Of a stretch of DNA of 64,000 bases, positions 24,962 to 37,178 are shown in pieces. Positions within the stretch are counted from its first letter, which is position 1, and the number at the start of each line of letters is the position of its first letter. Source of the stretch: Lacihabitans sp. LS3-19 (GTDB lineage Bacteria; Bacteroidota; Bacteroidia; Cytophagales; Spirosomataceae); NCBI RefSeq assembly GCF_024343575.1, contig NZ_RJUA01000004.1:172075-236074 (forward strand). Reading direction: 5' to 3'. The position numbers and the translations under genes were made by a program. The notes beneath the pieces are model-generated. The model saw only the letters and a list, made by a program, of their open reading frames with translations, ran no database searches and was not told where the DNA came from.

Positions 24962-27460
24962 TTTTATGATCTGCTTGTAATACATTTTTTCTTTTCCTCT
25001 AAGTTCTAAAATATATCTTCCAGATAACAAATTTGATATTTCTAATTTTCCAAGAGTAACATTATCCATTTTTTCTTTTAGGATTTCTTTACCTAATAAA
25101 TCCAATATAATTACTTCTGAAATTTTATCATTCTCAATTTCGAAATTTAATATCCCATTTGAAATTGGATTAGGAAATACTTTTACATTAATATTTTCGC
25201 TCGGTTCTACCCCTAAAATTGAAATGACCTCGACAGTTGCCAAACCTGAAATAGTTCCTTCGCCACAATGATTAGAGATCGATTTTACTTTATATGTTGA
25301 AGTTTTATTCGGTTTTACGTTAATATAAACATCTTCATTTGATACATTATAATTTCCTATATTCTCGATATCAAGATTCCATGGAGGTAAACCAGTTAAA
25401 TGTATTTTGAGAAATGCGGAATCTCCCAAAAATATGGTTGAGTTTCCTAATATTTCTGCTGATACAGGTGCATTTATGTTGACTTCCATTTTGCTTTTTC
25501 TGCTTTCGCAGCCATTGGAATCACTTTGGCTAACATAATAATTAGAGGTTCCAGTATCTTTTGTATTTAACAAAACGCTATACGTGAAATTATTAGATTC
25601 TTCCTCGGCATACCACTTGAGGTTTTGGCCATTCGCCTGTAAGAATATATTTTCTTCACCATAGCATACGTTTATTGGAGTAACTATACTAGGTTGTTCA
25701 GGTGGTGACTTTACAATGAAAGGCATTGTGTTGCTAAAATCGCCTAAAGATTTTCCTGCAATTTTCAAAGTATAGGATTTGTCTTTTTGGATTTCTTCTG
25801 GGAGATAAAACCAAATAGCATTTTCCGTAAAATTAGGTAATATTGATATGTTTTGGTTCAAGCCTTTAATTGTAACTTTATAGTAATCAGCACTTTGGTT
25901 TGGCATTAAGCCTTCGAGCGGAAGGTTTATTAGGTTAGTGTAACAAAAAGTGCCGTTGTCTTGGATTTTGATAGAAGGTTTTAGTACTTCTACATATACA
26001 CTTGGTTTTTGTGAAATAGTACCACATTCGTTTCCTATTTGCGATATGGTAAAAAGCTTACTTTCTGGTGGGTTTAGAGAAAAAGAAATTGAGGAGGAGT
26101 TGATTTTTTCATATTTATTTCCATCCCAATCTGTAAAATTCCATGGGCCAGTTCCTCCAAATTTTATGTTTAGCTGAATGTCATCTCCTTCGTTTATAGT
26201 TTTTTGCGAAGTGCTTATTTCTACAGTTGGTAGGGCTTGTATTTCAAAATGGTCACTTAATGGACTTTCGGTATAAGGCAGGCTCGTTTTTAAGATTAAG
26301 CGATAATTATTGCCTGGCTCTAAAGTTGGACTTAATTTAAGTTTTAATTTATTTTCTGATATAATTTCGAAATTTGAAAAGTTTCGAAAATTTAGGCCAT
26401 TTTTATCTGATACTTCAATAGATAACTCGTTTTTTAGATCATAATTTCCATTTTTTACAAAATCAATAATCATTTCCTCTCCTTGACAAAAAACGGTTTT
26501 TTCTAGATAATCTATACTTACAAAATTCGAAACATCCTTTGTTATATCATATTCAGCTTGTGGAGATAATCTAATGTTTAATCCTGATTCCATTTTTTGG
26601 AACTGCATGGGGGTAAACGAAAAACCACATTTGGTTTGATAGGACATGAAGTTGTCTACAGGAGGTGTATAATAATCCCCATTAAAATCATAAATTGTAT
26701 TCGGAATTTTTGATTCACAATCTATCGAAAATATTGATGGCACTCTTTCAAACGGGTCAGCAGGTGTGTCACACAGTTGGTCTCCCGCCGTGTTACAATT
26801 AGCACCTATTCCTCTAGTCACCAATTCTCTTTTATTGATATCGCTATTATTGCTATCTTGATAGGTATGTAGGAGACCAAAATAATGACCGAATTCATGA
26901 GCAATTATTTTGTCTTTTAAAAAAGCAAACTGACTTACGGTATTGTCTAAATAGCTTAAAATTATAGTATTAGAGCCCTTGCTTAAATTAGGTAAACTTG
27001 TGTAACCGTTTAGTTGAGCGAGGTCAGGTTTAATTATAGTGTGGGTAAAATAAAGATTTATTGCATCGTCACTATTATATTTTGCTTTTAATGAACCGTC
27101 TTCGGCAGTTTTTAGATTGTAAAATTGCTCATCATAAATTTTTTGAACGAAATTTCCTTCTACAACAAACTTTAGATTTATACTCGAAAATATTTCGTTT
27201 AGTTTATTGATTAGCTCTATTACTTGTGTGGTTTCTAAAAGTGGATTTGCAGATGGGCTGTTTATTATTTTAGGCTTTACATATATTACGTAAGTTGTTC
27301 CTTTTCTGGCTTTTTGTAAATAAGAATTATTGATTGTAGATTGGAGGAGCATTTGCTTTTGTTCCTCTGTTACTTCGGGTAAGCCGCACCAAGACTGACT
27401 TTTGGCCGAAAGCCAAAAGAAGAATAAGCCCAAAAATAGAAATATTCTCCGGAATGCCAT
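24959..27460 (-). CDS. Secreted M43 (pappalysin-like) metalloprotease with T9SS sorting tail
   Basis: The protein has 833 residues. A signal peptide (about 1-22) precedes a catalytic domain with the extended zinc motif H188-EFGH192-YFGLLH198, the M43/metzincin signature, and a downstream Met-turn segment (DNFMSYQTKCGFSFTPMQ, about 270-287). The middle region (about 310-740) looks like repeated beta-sandwich domains of adhesin type. The end has VFPNPISNGILNFEI and LSGRYILELRGKEKMYYKQIIK in two blocks, the type A sorting domain of type IX secretion. The protein should be exported and attached to or released from the cell surface to degrade proteins. Confidence 0.9.
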   Translation of the reverse strand: MAFRRIFLFLGLFFFWLSAKSQSWCGLPEVTEEQKQMLLQSTINNSYLQKARKGTTYVIYVKPKIINSPSANPLLETTQVIELINKLNEIFSSINLKFVVEGNFVQKIYDEQFYNLKTAEDGSLKAKYNSDDAINLYFTHTIIKPDLAQLNGYTSLPNLSKGSNTIILSYLDNTVSQFAFLKDKIIAHEFGHYFGLLHTYQDSNNSDINKRELVTRGIGANCNTAGDQLCDTPADPFERVPSIFSIDCESKIPNTIYDFNGDYYTPPVDNFMSYQTKCGFSFTPMQFQKMESGLNIRLSPQAEYDITKDVSNFVSIDYLEKTVFCQGEEMIIDFVKNGNYDLKNELSIEVSDKNGLNFRNFSNFEIISENKLKLKLSPTLEPGNNYRLILKTSLPYTESPLSDHFEIQALPTVEISTSQKTINEGDDIQLNIKFGGTGPWNFTDWDGNKYEKINSSSISFSLNPPESKLFTISQIGNECGTISQKPSVYVEVLKPSIKIQDNGTFCYTNLINLPLEGLMPNQSADYYKVTIKGLNQNISILPNFTENAIWFYLPEEIQKDKSYTLKIAGKSLGDFSNTMPFIVKSPPEQPSIVTPINVCYGEENIFLQANGQNLKWYAEEESNNFTYSVLLNTKDTGTSNYYVSQSDSNGCESRKSKMEVNINAPVSAEILGNSTIFLGDSAFLKIHLTGLPPWNLDIENIGNYNVSNEDVYINVKPNKTSTYKVKSISNHCGEGTISGLATVEVISILGVEPSENINVKVFPNPISNGILNFEIENDKISEVIILDLLGKEILKEKMDNVTLGKLEISNLLSGRYILELRGKEKMYYKQIIK

Positions 27461-27506
27461 GTCTTTTACCTAACAAATTTCGAGCCGTAAAGGTATAAAA
27501 AACAGA

Positions 27507-30500
27507 TTAAATTTTCTTGTAATTTTCTTTAAAAACTTGAAACTCATGCTTTAATATTTGCATTCTTTCTTCGAAATTTTCAAGATTTCCTGTTTTTGCA
27601 GGTACTTCAATTTCTTTGGTTATTTCATGAATTCGCATTAAACCGATAGTGCCAGAGTTGCCTTTTAAAGTATGTAACTCTTTTTGGATGGTTACCACAT
27701 TTTTTTCTTCAAATGCCTTTTGAGTATTAATAATTTGCTCAGATGCCTCGTTTTCGAAATCCTCAAAAACTGAAATTAGTGTCTCTGAACCCACCATTTC
27801 ACGGAGACTATCGATTACCTCCTTGTCAAAGGCTGGAATGTCTGAAGAAATTTCAAGGCTATTGCTTAATGACTCTACTTTTTTGATTTTAGGTATCTCA
27901 GTTTTGTTTTTTAATTTTCCCTTCGAAATATGCTCTTCTATTTTCTTAATCAACAAATTAGCCCTTATAGGTTTAGAAATATAATCATCAAGGCCTTTTG
28001 ATAGGAAATTTTCTCTGTCATGTTGCATAGAGTAGGCAGTCATAGCCACAACATTTGGTAGTATCGAACCAAATTGTTTTTTAAGTCTTTGGGTGGTTTC
28101 TATTCCGTCCATTTCTGGCATCTGAATATCCATTAGAATCACGTCAAAATTACTATTTTCCGTAAATATTTCAATGGCTCTTTTTCCCGAGTCTGCACTT
28201 TCAACTGTGCAATTGGCTCTTTTCAATATCTCTGAGGCTACTTTTCTGTTTACGGCGTTATCATCAACTAATAATATCCTAGGAGATTTTTCTTTAAAAT
28301 AATTGATAAAAGAAATTTCTTCTGATACTGACTCTTCCGCATTTATTTCTTTTTGATTTGCGATTTTCGCCTTTATGGTAAACCAAAAATTGCTTCCTTC
28401 ATTTTCATTTGAAATTAAGCCAATTTCTCCTCCCATTTTTCGACACAATTCCTTGGAAATCACTAAACCAAGACCTGTTCCTCCAAACGATTTTTTTGTT
28501 GAAATATCTAATTGTTGGAAAGAATGGAAAAGCTTTTTCTGGTTTTCTTCTGAAATTCCAATTCCAGTGTCAATAATTTCAAATTTAATTATTTTGTTTT
28601 CTTCGTCTATTTTTTCACTACTCACTCTAACTTTTACCGTACCACTTTGCGTAAACTTTATAGCATTTGAAGTTAAGTTAGAAAGGACCTGAAGAAGCCT
28701 TATTTGATCGCTTTGAATATAGTGAGGTGTGTTTTCCTCGATTTCGTATAAAAGTTCGTCATTTTTTTCTCTTGCTTTTTGATTAAACAGTGCCACCAGA
28801 TTTCCTAATAAATCCTTTAAATCAAATGGTTTATAATTCAATTCCATTTTTCCAGCTTCTATTTTTGAAAGATCTAAGATGTCATTCAAAATGGTCAAAA
28901 GCGTTTCTGAAGATTTTTTAATAGTCTGAACATAATCTTTTTGGTTTTTTTCAAGCGGCGTCTCGTTGAGTACATCTATCATTCCGATTATACCGTTCAT
29001 AGGTGTTCGGATTTCATGACTCATATTTGCTAAAAACTGTTCTTTGATTTTCAATGAATGCTCTGCTTCATTTTTTGCTTTTTTGAGCTCTTCTGCACTT
29101 TTCATTAGCTCTGTGATATCCCTGGCCACACCTTCTACCTCTATCGGAATGCCTTTGCTGTCTTTTATCATTCGGATATTGAGCATAAACTTCCGCAACG
29201 TTTGGTCCTTACGTTTTACAATAACCTCAAAGTTTGTAATGCTCCCGGTTTTCAAAAGTGATTTAATATTTTGAGAAGAATCAAGTGCATTTTCGAAAAA
29301 CTTATCAACTTTTTGATGAATTACTTCTTCTACTGAATATCCTGTGTGCGTTAAAACCGAAGGTGAAATCATTATGACGTTTCCTGCCAAATCAGTTCGA
29401 TAATATATGTCGATAAAAGACTCAATAATGTTTCTAAACTTATTTTCGCTCTTTTGAATGTTGATTAAGGCATTTTTTTTCTCTGTTACATTTCTAGCTA
29501 TTCCCGAAACTTCGTCAATTTCTCCATCATCAGCAGATAGGATAGGGTTGAGGTAAAACTCAAACCAGTTATTTCCACCGTCTTTTTCGCCCCAATGCAT
29601 TTCAAAATATTGTGGCAAACCCTGAAAAGCCATGTTGTACTTTTCTCTAAGTATTGGTTTGTCCTCAGTTGATATTAATTTCCAACCAAGTTTTTCTATG
29701 CTTGCGTTTATAGTTGGAGATTGTCCGAGTTGCTCGAATATAAGATTATGATAATTTTTATTGAAAGAACTCAATTGGCGTTTTTCGTTAACTGTCCAGA
29801 TGTAATGTGTACTGCTATCAAAAATCGCATTTAACCTCGCTGTTTGGAGTAAAAGCTCCTCTTCTGATTTTTTTCTTTCCATGGCAATTGCCACCTGACC
29901 CGAAATAAACTCTAACAATTCAAGGTCGCGAGAAGAGAATTTGGTTTCGTCAGAATATGACTTTATACCAATTACCCCAACGGTCTTTTCGTTTATTTTT
30001 AGTGGAACCAAAATCTGAACCGCTGGCAAGTTGGATTCATAAATAAAAAGGCCTTCTTTTTCTATGAGTTCCCTAAGCTCTTCTTTGTTGAATATCAGTG
30101 GTTTGTTTTGTAATATGGAATATTCAATTAGGCCATTTCCAAGCTTTCTTTTTAAATAATTTTGGCCAGTTTCATAATATTCATCTACGTGGTAAGGAAA
30201 GTAAATGCTATTGTTTTCAGGCTCGTATACCGCCACAAAGAAATTGTTGGCATATATGTTTTTTTGAAGATTTTGATGTACTTGAAATAAAAAATCCTCT
30301 AAGTTTTTAGTGTTAAGATTGCTCTGGGCTATTGCATAATATAGATTTTGTGCAGCTTCAGCTCTTCTTCTTTGGGTAATATCTTTCAAAATACATCTAA
30401 ATGATGTCGGTTCGCCTTTTACAAATCTACAGTTTACATCTCCAGAAAGGTATATTCGTTTTTTTTCTTTATTTCTTACTACCAACAGAAAATCACTTAT

Positions 30501-30761
30501 AGGCTCGCCATTTTTTATTTTTTCAAAATTCACTTTTATAGATTCTTGAAATTGTGGATGAAGAATATCGTCAATTTTTAGGTCTTTAATAACAGAGCGT
30601 GAATAGCCTAATAATTCAAGAAAAGCATTGTTTACATACATAAAATCTCCTTTTAGAGACAACATCATGATTATATCTGATGTATTGTCAACAAAATCTT
30701 GAAGTAAATCTAAATGTTCGTTGCTATGCGTTTCTGACTTTGAATTTTTTTCTTCTGCCAT
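27507..30761 (-). CDS. PAS-GAF hybrid sensor kinase with receiver and HPt domains
   Basis: The protein has 1084 residues and no membrane helix. Domain order: PAS (about 15-135, SDIIMMLSLKGDFMYVNNAF), GAF (about 145-300, ending VAIAMERKK), two further PAS/PAC modules (about 305-430 and 435-560), HisKA with the phospho-accepting His582 in NMSHEIRTP, HATPase (DTGIGISEENQKKLF, GGTGLGLVISKELC), receiver with Asp878 in LMDIQMPEMDG, and HPt with His1030 in LHTLKGNSGT. It is a complete His-Asp-His phosphorelay in one cytoplasmic protein. The terminal response regulator is not identified; the REC-cNMP-Crp regulator nearby is a candidate only by proximity. Confidence 0.95.
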   Translation of the reverse strand: MAEEKNSKSETHSNEHLDLLQDFVDNTSDIIMMLSLKGDFMYVNNAFLELLGYSRSVIKDLKIDDILHPQFQESIKVNFEKIKNGEPISDFLLVVRNKEKKRIYLSGDVNCRFVKGEPTSFRCILKDITQRRRAEAAQNLYYAIAQSNLNTKNLEDFLFQVHQNLQKNIYANNFFVAVYEPENNSIYFPYHVDEYYETGQNYLKRKLGNGLIEYSILQNKPLIFNKEELRELIEKEGLFIYESNLPAVQILVPLKINEKTVGVIGIKSYSDETKFSSRDLELLEFISGQVAIAMERKKSEEELLLQTARLNAIFDSSTHYIWTVNEKRQLSSFNKNYHNLIFEQLGQSPTINASIEKLGWKLISTEDKPILREKYNMAFQGLPQYFEMHWGEKDGGNNWFEFYLNPILSADDGEIDEVSGIARNVTEKKNALINIQKSENKFRNIIESFIDIYYRTDLAGNVIMISPSVLTHTGYSVEEVIHQKVDKFFENALDSSQNIKSLLKTGSITNFEVIVKRKDQTLRKFMLNIRMIKDSKGIPIEVEGVARDITELMKSAEELKKAKNEAEHSLKIKEQFLANMSHEIRTPMNGIIGMIDVLNETPLEKNQKDYVQTIKKSSETLLTILNDILDLSKIEAGKMELNYKPFDLKDLLGNLVALFNQKAREKNDELLYEIEENTPHYIQSDQIRLLQVLSNLTSNAIKFTQSGTVKVRVSSEKIDEENKIIKFEIIDTGIGISEENQKKLFHSFQQLDISTKKSFGGTGLGLVISKELCRKMGGEIGLISNENEGSNFWFTIKAKIANQKEINAEESVSEEISFINYFKEKSPRILLVDDNAVNRKVASEILKRANCTVESADSGKRAIEIFTENSNFDVILMDIQMPEMDGIETTQRLKKQFGSILPNVVAMTAYSMQHDRENFLSKGLDDYISKPIRANLLIKKIEEHISKGKLKNKTEIPKIKKVESLSNSLEISSDIPAFDKEVIDSLREMVGSETLISVFEDFENEASEQIINTQKAFEEKNVVTIQKELHTLKGNSGTIGLMRIHEITKEIEVPAKTGNLENFEERMQILKHEFQVFKENYKKI

Positions 30762-30808
30762 AAATTTCCTTTGCGTTTTTTTCTGCCTAAAACTAAAGAA
30801 TTAATGCT

Positions 30809-30816
30809 TAATTTTG
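30809..30816 (+). promoter_or_regulatory. Promoter -7 element for rsmA
   Basis: TAATTTTG matches TAnnTTTG, 30 bp before the proposed TTG start at 30847. The in-frame TTG at 30814 lies within this box. Confidence 0.55.
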
Positions 30817-30846
30817 GGTATTATTTTAATAAAATTAGATTTTCAT

Positions 30847-31629
30847 TTGGAAAAAGTAAGGGCTAAAAAGCATTTGGGGCAACATTTCTTGAAAGATTTA
30901 GATGCGGCAAAAAGAATTGTGGATTTGTATCAAGATAAAAACGGCAATAAATTATTGCTGGAAATTGGTCCTGGTATGGGTGTGCTTACACAGTATTTGG
31001 TAGGTCGTAAAGAATTGGATTTGGTATTGGTCGAAATTGACACTGAATCTGTTGTATACTTAAAAAAGCATTTTAGTTTTCCTGAAGAAAAAATAATTGA
31101 AGGAGATTTTTTGAAAATGGAGTTTGATAAAACGCTTCAATTGGCTGAAAATCAAAAGTTTGGAATCATTGGTAATTTCCCCTACAATATTTCTTCTCAA
31201 ATATTTTTTAAAGTACTAGAGCACAAAGATCAGATAGAAGAGATAGTCGGAATGGTTCAAAAAGAAGTTGGCCAACGTATAGCTTCTAAACACGGGAATA
31301 AGGATTACGGAATTTTGAGCGTGCTATTACAGGCTTTTTATGATATAGAATATAGTTTTACTGTTCTACCAGGAGCATTTAATCCACCACCAAAGGTTGA
31401 CTCTGGTGTGATACGATTGGTCCGGAATTACGACAAAGTCCTTGATTGTGATTTTAAAAAGTTTAAATTGGTTGTAAAGACTGCTTTTAATCAAAGGAGG
31501 AAAATGCTCTCAAATGCCTTGAAGCCTATCACTAACAGAGCAGATTTGCCTTACGCCAACAAAAGAGCGGAGCAATTGGACTATTTGCAATTTGTAGAGC
31601 TAACTAAACTAATTTTTGAGATGGATTAA
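30847..31629 (+). CDS. rsmA: 16S rRNA dimethyladenosine transferase RsmA
   Basis: The protein has 260 residues from a TTG start at 30847, chosen because EKVRAKKHLGQHFLKD is the normal RsmA/KsgA N-terminus and the longer frame begins inside the promoter. The SAM site LLEIGPGMGVLTQYL, the NFPYNISSQI loop (N-x-P-Y) and the C-terminal FNQRRKMLSNALK block are present. It dimethylates two adenosines in helix 45 of 16S rRNA during small-subunit maturation. Its 3' end overlaps the convergent regulator gene by 21 bp. Confidence 0.95.
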   Translation: MEKVRAKKHLGQHFLKDLDAAKRIVDLYQDKNGNKLLLEIGPGMGVLTQYLVGRKELDLVLVEIDTESVVYLKKHFSFPEEKIIEGDFLKMEFDKTLQLAENQKFGIIGNFPYNISSQIFFKVLEHKDQIEEIVGMVQKEVGQRIASKHGNKDYGILSVLLQAFYDIEYSFTVLPGAFNPPPKVDSGVIRLVRNYDKVLDCDFKKFKLVVKTAFNQRRKMLSNALKPITNRADLPYANKRAEQLDYLQFVELTKLIFEMD

Positions 31630-32664
31630 TTTTTCTTGATTGATTATTTTAATTTTTCCAGAAGAAATTTCTATCAGTTTTTCGTCTTTGAAATCTGATA
31701 AAGTCCTTATTGCAGTTTCAATGGAAGTTCCAGCCATATTTGATAAGTCTTCTCTACTGATTTTTAGGCCATTTTCCGGGTTTTTATCATCGCTTTGTTC
31801 GAAAAACTTCAGCAAACATTCAGAAACTCTTTTTCTGACTGAATTATAGGCAAGTTTAAGGAGTTGGTCTTCGTTTTCTTTAATATTATCAGACAGCATC
31901 TTGATAAACATCTGCGAAACTTGTCGGTTTTGATGTATTAGTTTGAAAAACTCAGTCTTAGGAATAAGTGTGATTTCGCAGTCCTCTAGGGCAGATGCAG
32001 ATTCCATATAACTGCTTTCTCTCATTAGATTTACATATCCAAAGAAATCCCCCTCACTATGGAGGTTAATAATCAGTTCTTTAGCGTCTTCGTTGGTTTT
32101 GTATGTTTTTATTTTCCCTTTTTCTATAAAAAACAAGTACAATGGAAAGTCACCCTCTCTGAAAATCTCTGATTTTTTTTTATATTTTCTCTTCTCACGG
32201 TTCATAGTTAGGTTTTTCAACTCTTCTTCACCTCCTACATCTCGAACTAAATTATTTAAACCATCAATGTTTTTGGAATACTTTTTTTCTAAAAGCTCAA
32301 TTTTTTTAAATCTACTTTCTATCGCATTCAATAGATCAACATCATCAAATGGCTTTGTTATATAATCATCAGCACCCATTTCCATGCCTTTTCTAAAATC
32401 GCTTCTGTCGGCTTTGGCGGTAAGGAAAATAAAAGGGATATTTTCGGTTTCTGGGTTTTTAGAAAGTAAATGTAAAACGCTATAGCCATCTAAAACAGGC
32501 ATCATTATGTCGCAAATTATGAGGTCAGGTTTTTCATTAGTAGCCAATTCTACCCCAATTTTGCCGTTTTCCGCTGTTAGGACTTGGTAACCATCTAATT
32601 CCAATATCTCTGATGTGTTTTCTCTAATTTCTGGATTATCTTCAATTAATAGAATTCGTTTCAT
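31609..32664 (-). CDS. REC-cNMP-Crp/Fnr-type response regulator
   Basis: The protein has 351 residues. The receiver domain (about 1-120) has the acceptor Asp52 in IICDIMMPVLDG and a TAKADRSDFRKG loop. A cyclic-nucleotide-binding beta-barrel follows (about 150-265, REGDFPLYLFFIEKGKIK and LHSEGDFFG). The C-terminal Crp-type helix-turn-helix is KISREDLSNMAGTSIETAIRTLSDF. The arrangement means a phosphorylated receiver may control an effector-binding DNA regulator. The kinase gene at 32686-33930 lies 21 bp upstream on the same strand, so the pair is probably a two-component system. Confidence 0.93.
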   Translation of the reverse strand: MKRILLIEDNPEIRENTSEILELDGYQVLTAENGKIGVELATNEKPDLIICDIMMPVLDGYSVLHLLSKNPETENIPFIFLTAKADRSDFRKGMEMGADDYITKPFDDVDLLNAIESRFKKIELLEKKYSKNIDGLNNLVRDVGGEEELKNLTMNREKRKYKKKSEIFREGDFPLYLFFIEKGKIKTYKTNEDAKELIINLHSEGDFFGYVNLMRESSYMESASALEDCEITLIPKTEFFKLIHQNRQVSQMFIKMLSDNIKENEDQLLKLAYNSVRKRVSECLLKFFEQSDDKNPENGLKISREDLSNMAGTSIETAIRTLSDFKDEKLIEISSGKIKIINQEKLIHLKN

Positions 32665-32685
32665 TTAGTGTTTTTTTTCTATAAA

Positions 32686-33930
32686 TTAATTGGGTTTCAA
32701 ACTTCTAGGTAAATTTACATTAAAAATACTTCCTACGCCCACTTCGCTTGAAAATTTTATCGTACCTTCTAAATAATTAACATATTGTAATACAATACTT
32801 AAACCCAAGCCTGTACCTTGAATGTTTTCTACATTGCTTGATCTGAAAAATCTAGTAAAAAGTTTTTTGTGATCTGCTTCAGGAATACCCACGCCACTGT
32901 CTTTTACGGTAAAATAGGCATCAGATTTCTCGAGTTTAACTATTAATTCAATCTTCGAATTTTCATATGAAAATTTGATAGCGTTAGTCAGGAGGTTTAC
33001 TAAAATATGTCTTAGCAATTTCGGGTCTTGGAAAATAAATGGACTGTCAAACTCATCTAATATTAGTTTTATCTCTTGACCATTTTTTAATAATCCCTGC
33101 AAATCTAAAATCAACTCTTTGCAGAAACCGATTACATTGAAACTATCTGGTTTGACTATAACTTTTCCTTCTTCTATTTTATTTACTGACAATATGTCAT
33201 TTAATATTTCTGTAAGATTTTTTATAGATTTTTTTATTCTATCTATATGTTTTACTCTTTTATCTTTGTCGTCAAGCTCAATGTATTTTTCCATCAATGA
33301 AAGCGATGATAAAATAGTAGACAATGGAGTCCTAAACTCATGAGAGGCTATTGAAATGAACTTAGTTTTCATTGAATTTAATTCTTGTTCTCTTTTCAAC
33401 GAGTTGTCCAATTCGTTTTTAGTCTTTTCGAGTTTTTGAATAGCTTCTTTTAATATCAGAGTTCTCTCTTCAACTTCTTTTTCTAACTTTTTAAGATAAT
33501 TTTTTTCACTTTCCTCAGCTTTTTTTCTAATGGTAATATCAATAATAAAGCAAATAACGAACATTCCAAAAGAATTGTTATATGGACTTAGGCTGACTTC
33601 TATTGGAAATTCCTCACCTTCTTTTTTTAGGCCAAACAAGTCATATTTTTCTCCCATACTTCTTGCATGAGGATTTTGTACATATTTACTTCTATGCTCT
33701 ACATGGTTTTTTCTGACTTTCTTAGGTATTAATATTTCAATTTCTTTGCCTATAAGTGACGATTCATCATCATAACCAAATGTTTTTAGCCCTGATGGAT
33801 TTATCTTTATTATTCTACTGTTTTGGTCTGAAATAATAATTCCTTCATTGGCAAATTTAAAAATAGCTTCGAATTGGTTAGACATAGTAAACCCCTTAGG
33901 TGTTTCTTTTGGTAAATTCTCTTTATTCAT
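32686..33930 (-). CDS. PAS-domain sensor histidine kinase
   Basis: The protein has 414 residues from the ATG at 33930; a TTG at 33936 is the only other option. The PAS domain (about 18-135) has an RKNHVEHRSKY segment with His76 and His79, reminiscent of the heme-ligand segment of FixL-type PAS domains, and a YDLFGLKKEGEEFPIEVSLSP block. A coiled coil follows, then HisKA with His197 in SIASHEFRTPLS and HATPase motifs (LTNAIKFSYENS, DSGVGIPEADHKKLF, GTGLGLSIVLQYV). There is no membrane segment, so it senses inside the cell. Partner: the adjacent REC-cNMP-Crp regulator. Confidence 0.92.
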   Translation of the reverse strand: MNKENLPKETPKGFTMSNQFEAIFKFANEGIIISDQNSRIIKINPSGLKTFGYDDESSLIGKEIEILIPKKVRKNHVEHRSKYVQNPHARSMGEKYDLFGLKKEGEEFPIEVSLSPYNNSFGMFVICFIIDITIRKKAEESEKNYLKKLEKEVEERTLILKEAIQKLEKTKNELDNSLKREQELNSMKTKFISIASHEFRTPLSTILSSLSLMEKYIELDDKDKRVKHIDRIKKSIKNLTEILNDILSVNKIEEGKVIVKPDSFNVIGFCKELILDLQGLLKNGQEIKLILDEFDSPFIFQDPKLLRHILVNLLTNAIKFSYENSKIELIVKLEKSDAYFTVKDSGVGIPEADHKKLFTRFFRSSNVENIQGTGLGLSIVLQYVNYLEGTIKFSSEVGVGSIFNVNLPRSLKPN

Positions 33931-34093
33931 TCGCAAACTATCTATTAAGGATTTTCAAAAATATGACATTTGTCAGGAAATTCTTAGTGGTAATATATTT
34001 TTTTCTTTATATAATTTTAATCGTAATGATTACAGTCATAATAATTGAAAACATATTTAGCCAATTTTGAATCTGTATTAGAATGTTTTTTGA

Positions 34094-34453
34094 ATGAATA
34101 AAAAAGCTGAAATAGAAATTGATGTTGAAACACGAATTTCCCATCTAATTAAGAAATTCAATAAGTTGTTTCCTTTTCTGAGAATTGAGGTTTTCAGAAG
34201 AGGAGAAGATATGGGTATAGATCATAGAGACTTTAAACTTTTTGATATCTCTAGCAATAAAAATCCATCGAGTTTTAAGTTTGACGGAGAGTCAAAAGTG
34301 ATTGATGTTGAGACTCTTTTTAAAGAAAAATTGGGTTTACATATTGCTATATTTCGAAAAATGGGAACTTCCATTGTCGAAACAACTTTTACGAGCGATT
34401 GGACATTGAACCATCAAAACCAGAAAGGGGAAGAGATTTTTCTAGCTTATTAG
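34094..34453 (+). CDS. Conserved small protein of unknown function
   Basis: The protein has 119 residues, no signal peptide and no membrane segment. It reads as a compact alpha/beta protein: an N-terminal helix (ETRISHLIKKFNKLFP), a beta region, VIDVETLFKEKLGLHIAIFRKMG and a C-terminal block with SDWTLNHQNQKGEE. I do not recognise a named family. It is divergent from the PAS kinase (164 bp apart) and convergent with the YhdH-type reductase 8 bp away. Its real start is the ATG at 34094; no clear promoter was found. Confidence 0.72.
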   Translation: MNKKAEIEIDVETRISHLIKKFNKLFPFLRIEVFRRGEDMGIDHRDFKLFDISSNKNPSSFKFDGESKVIDVETLFKEKLGLHIAIFRKMGTSIVETTFTSDWTLNHQNQKGEEIFLAY

Positions 34454-34461
34454 AAATATTT

Positions 34462-37132
<2,671 letters not shown>

Positions 37133-37178
37133 TTATAATAAAATAAATATAATTTTTAAGTCCTTAGAAACTACAGAA

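Noticed and set aside
30814..30846. Longer N-terminus of rsmA starting at TTG 30814
   Set aside because: The start is inside the -7 box TAATTTTG; the family N-terminus begins at 30847.
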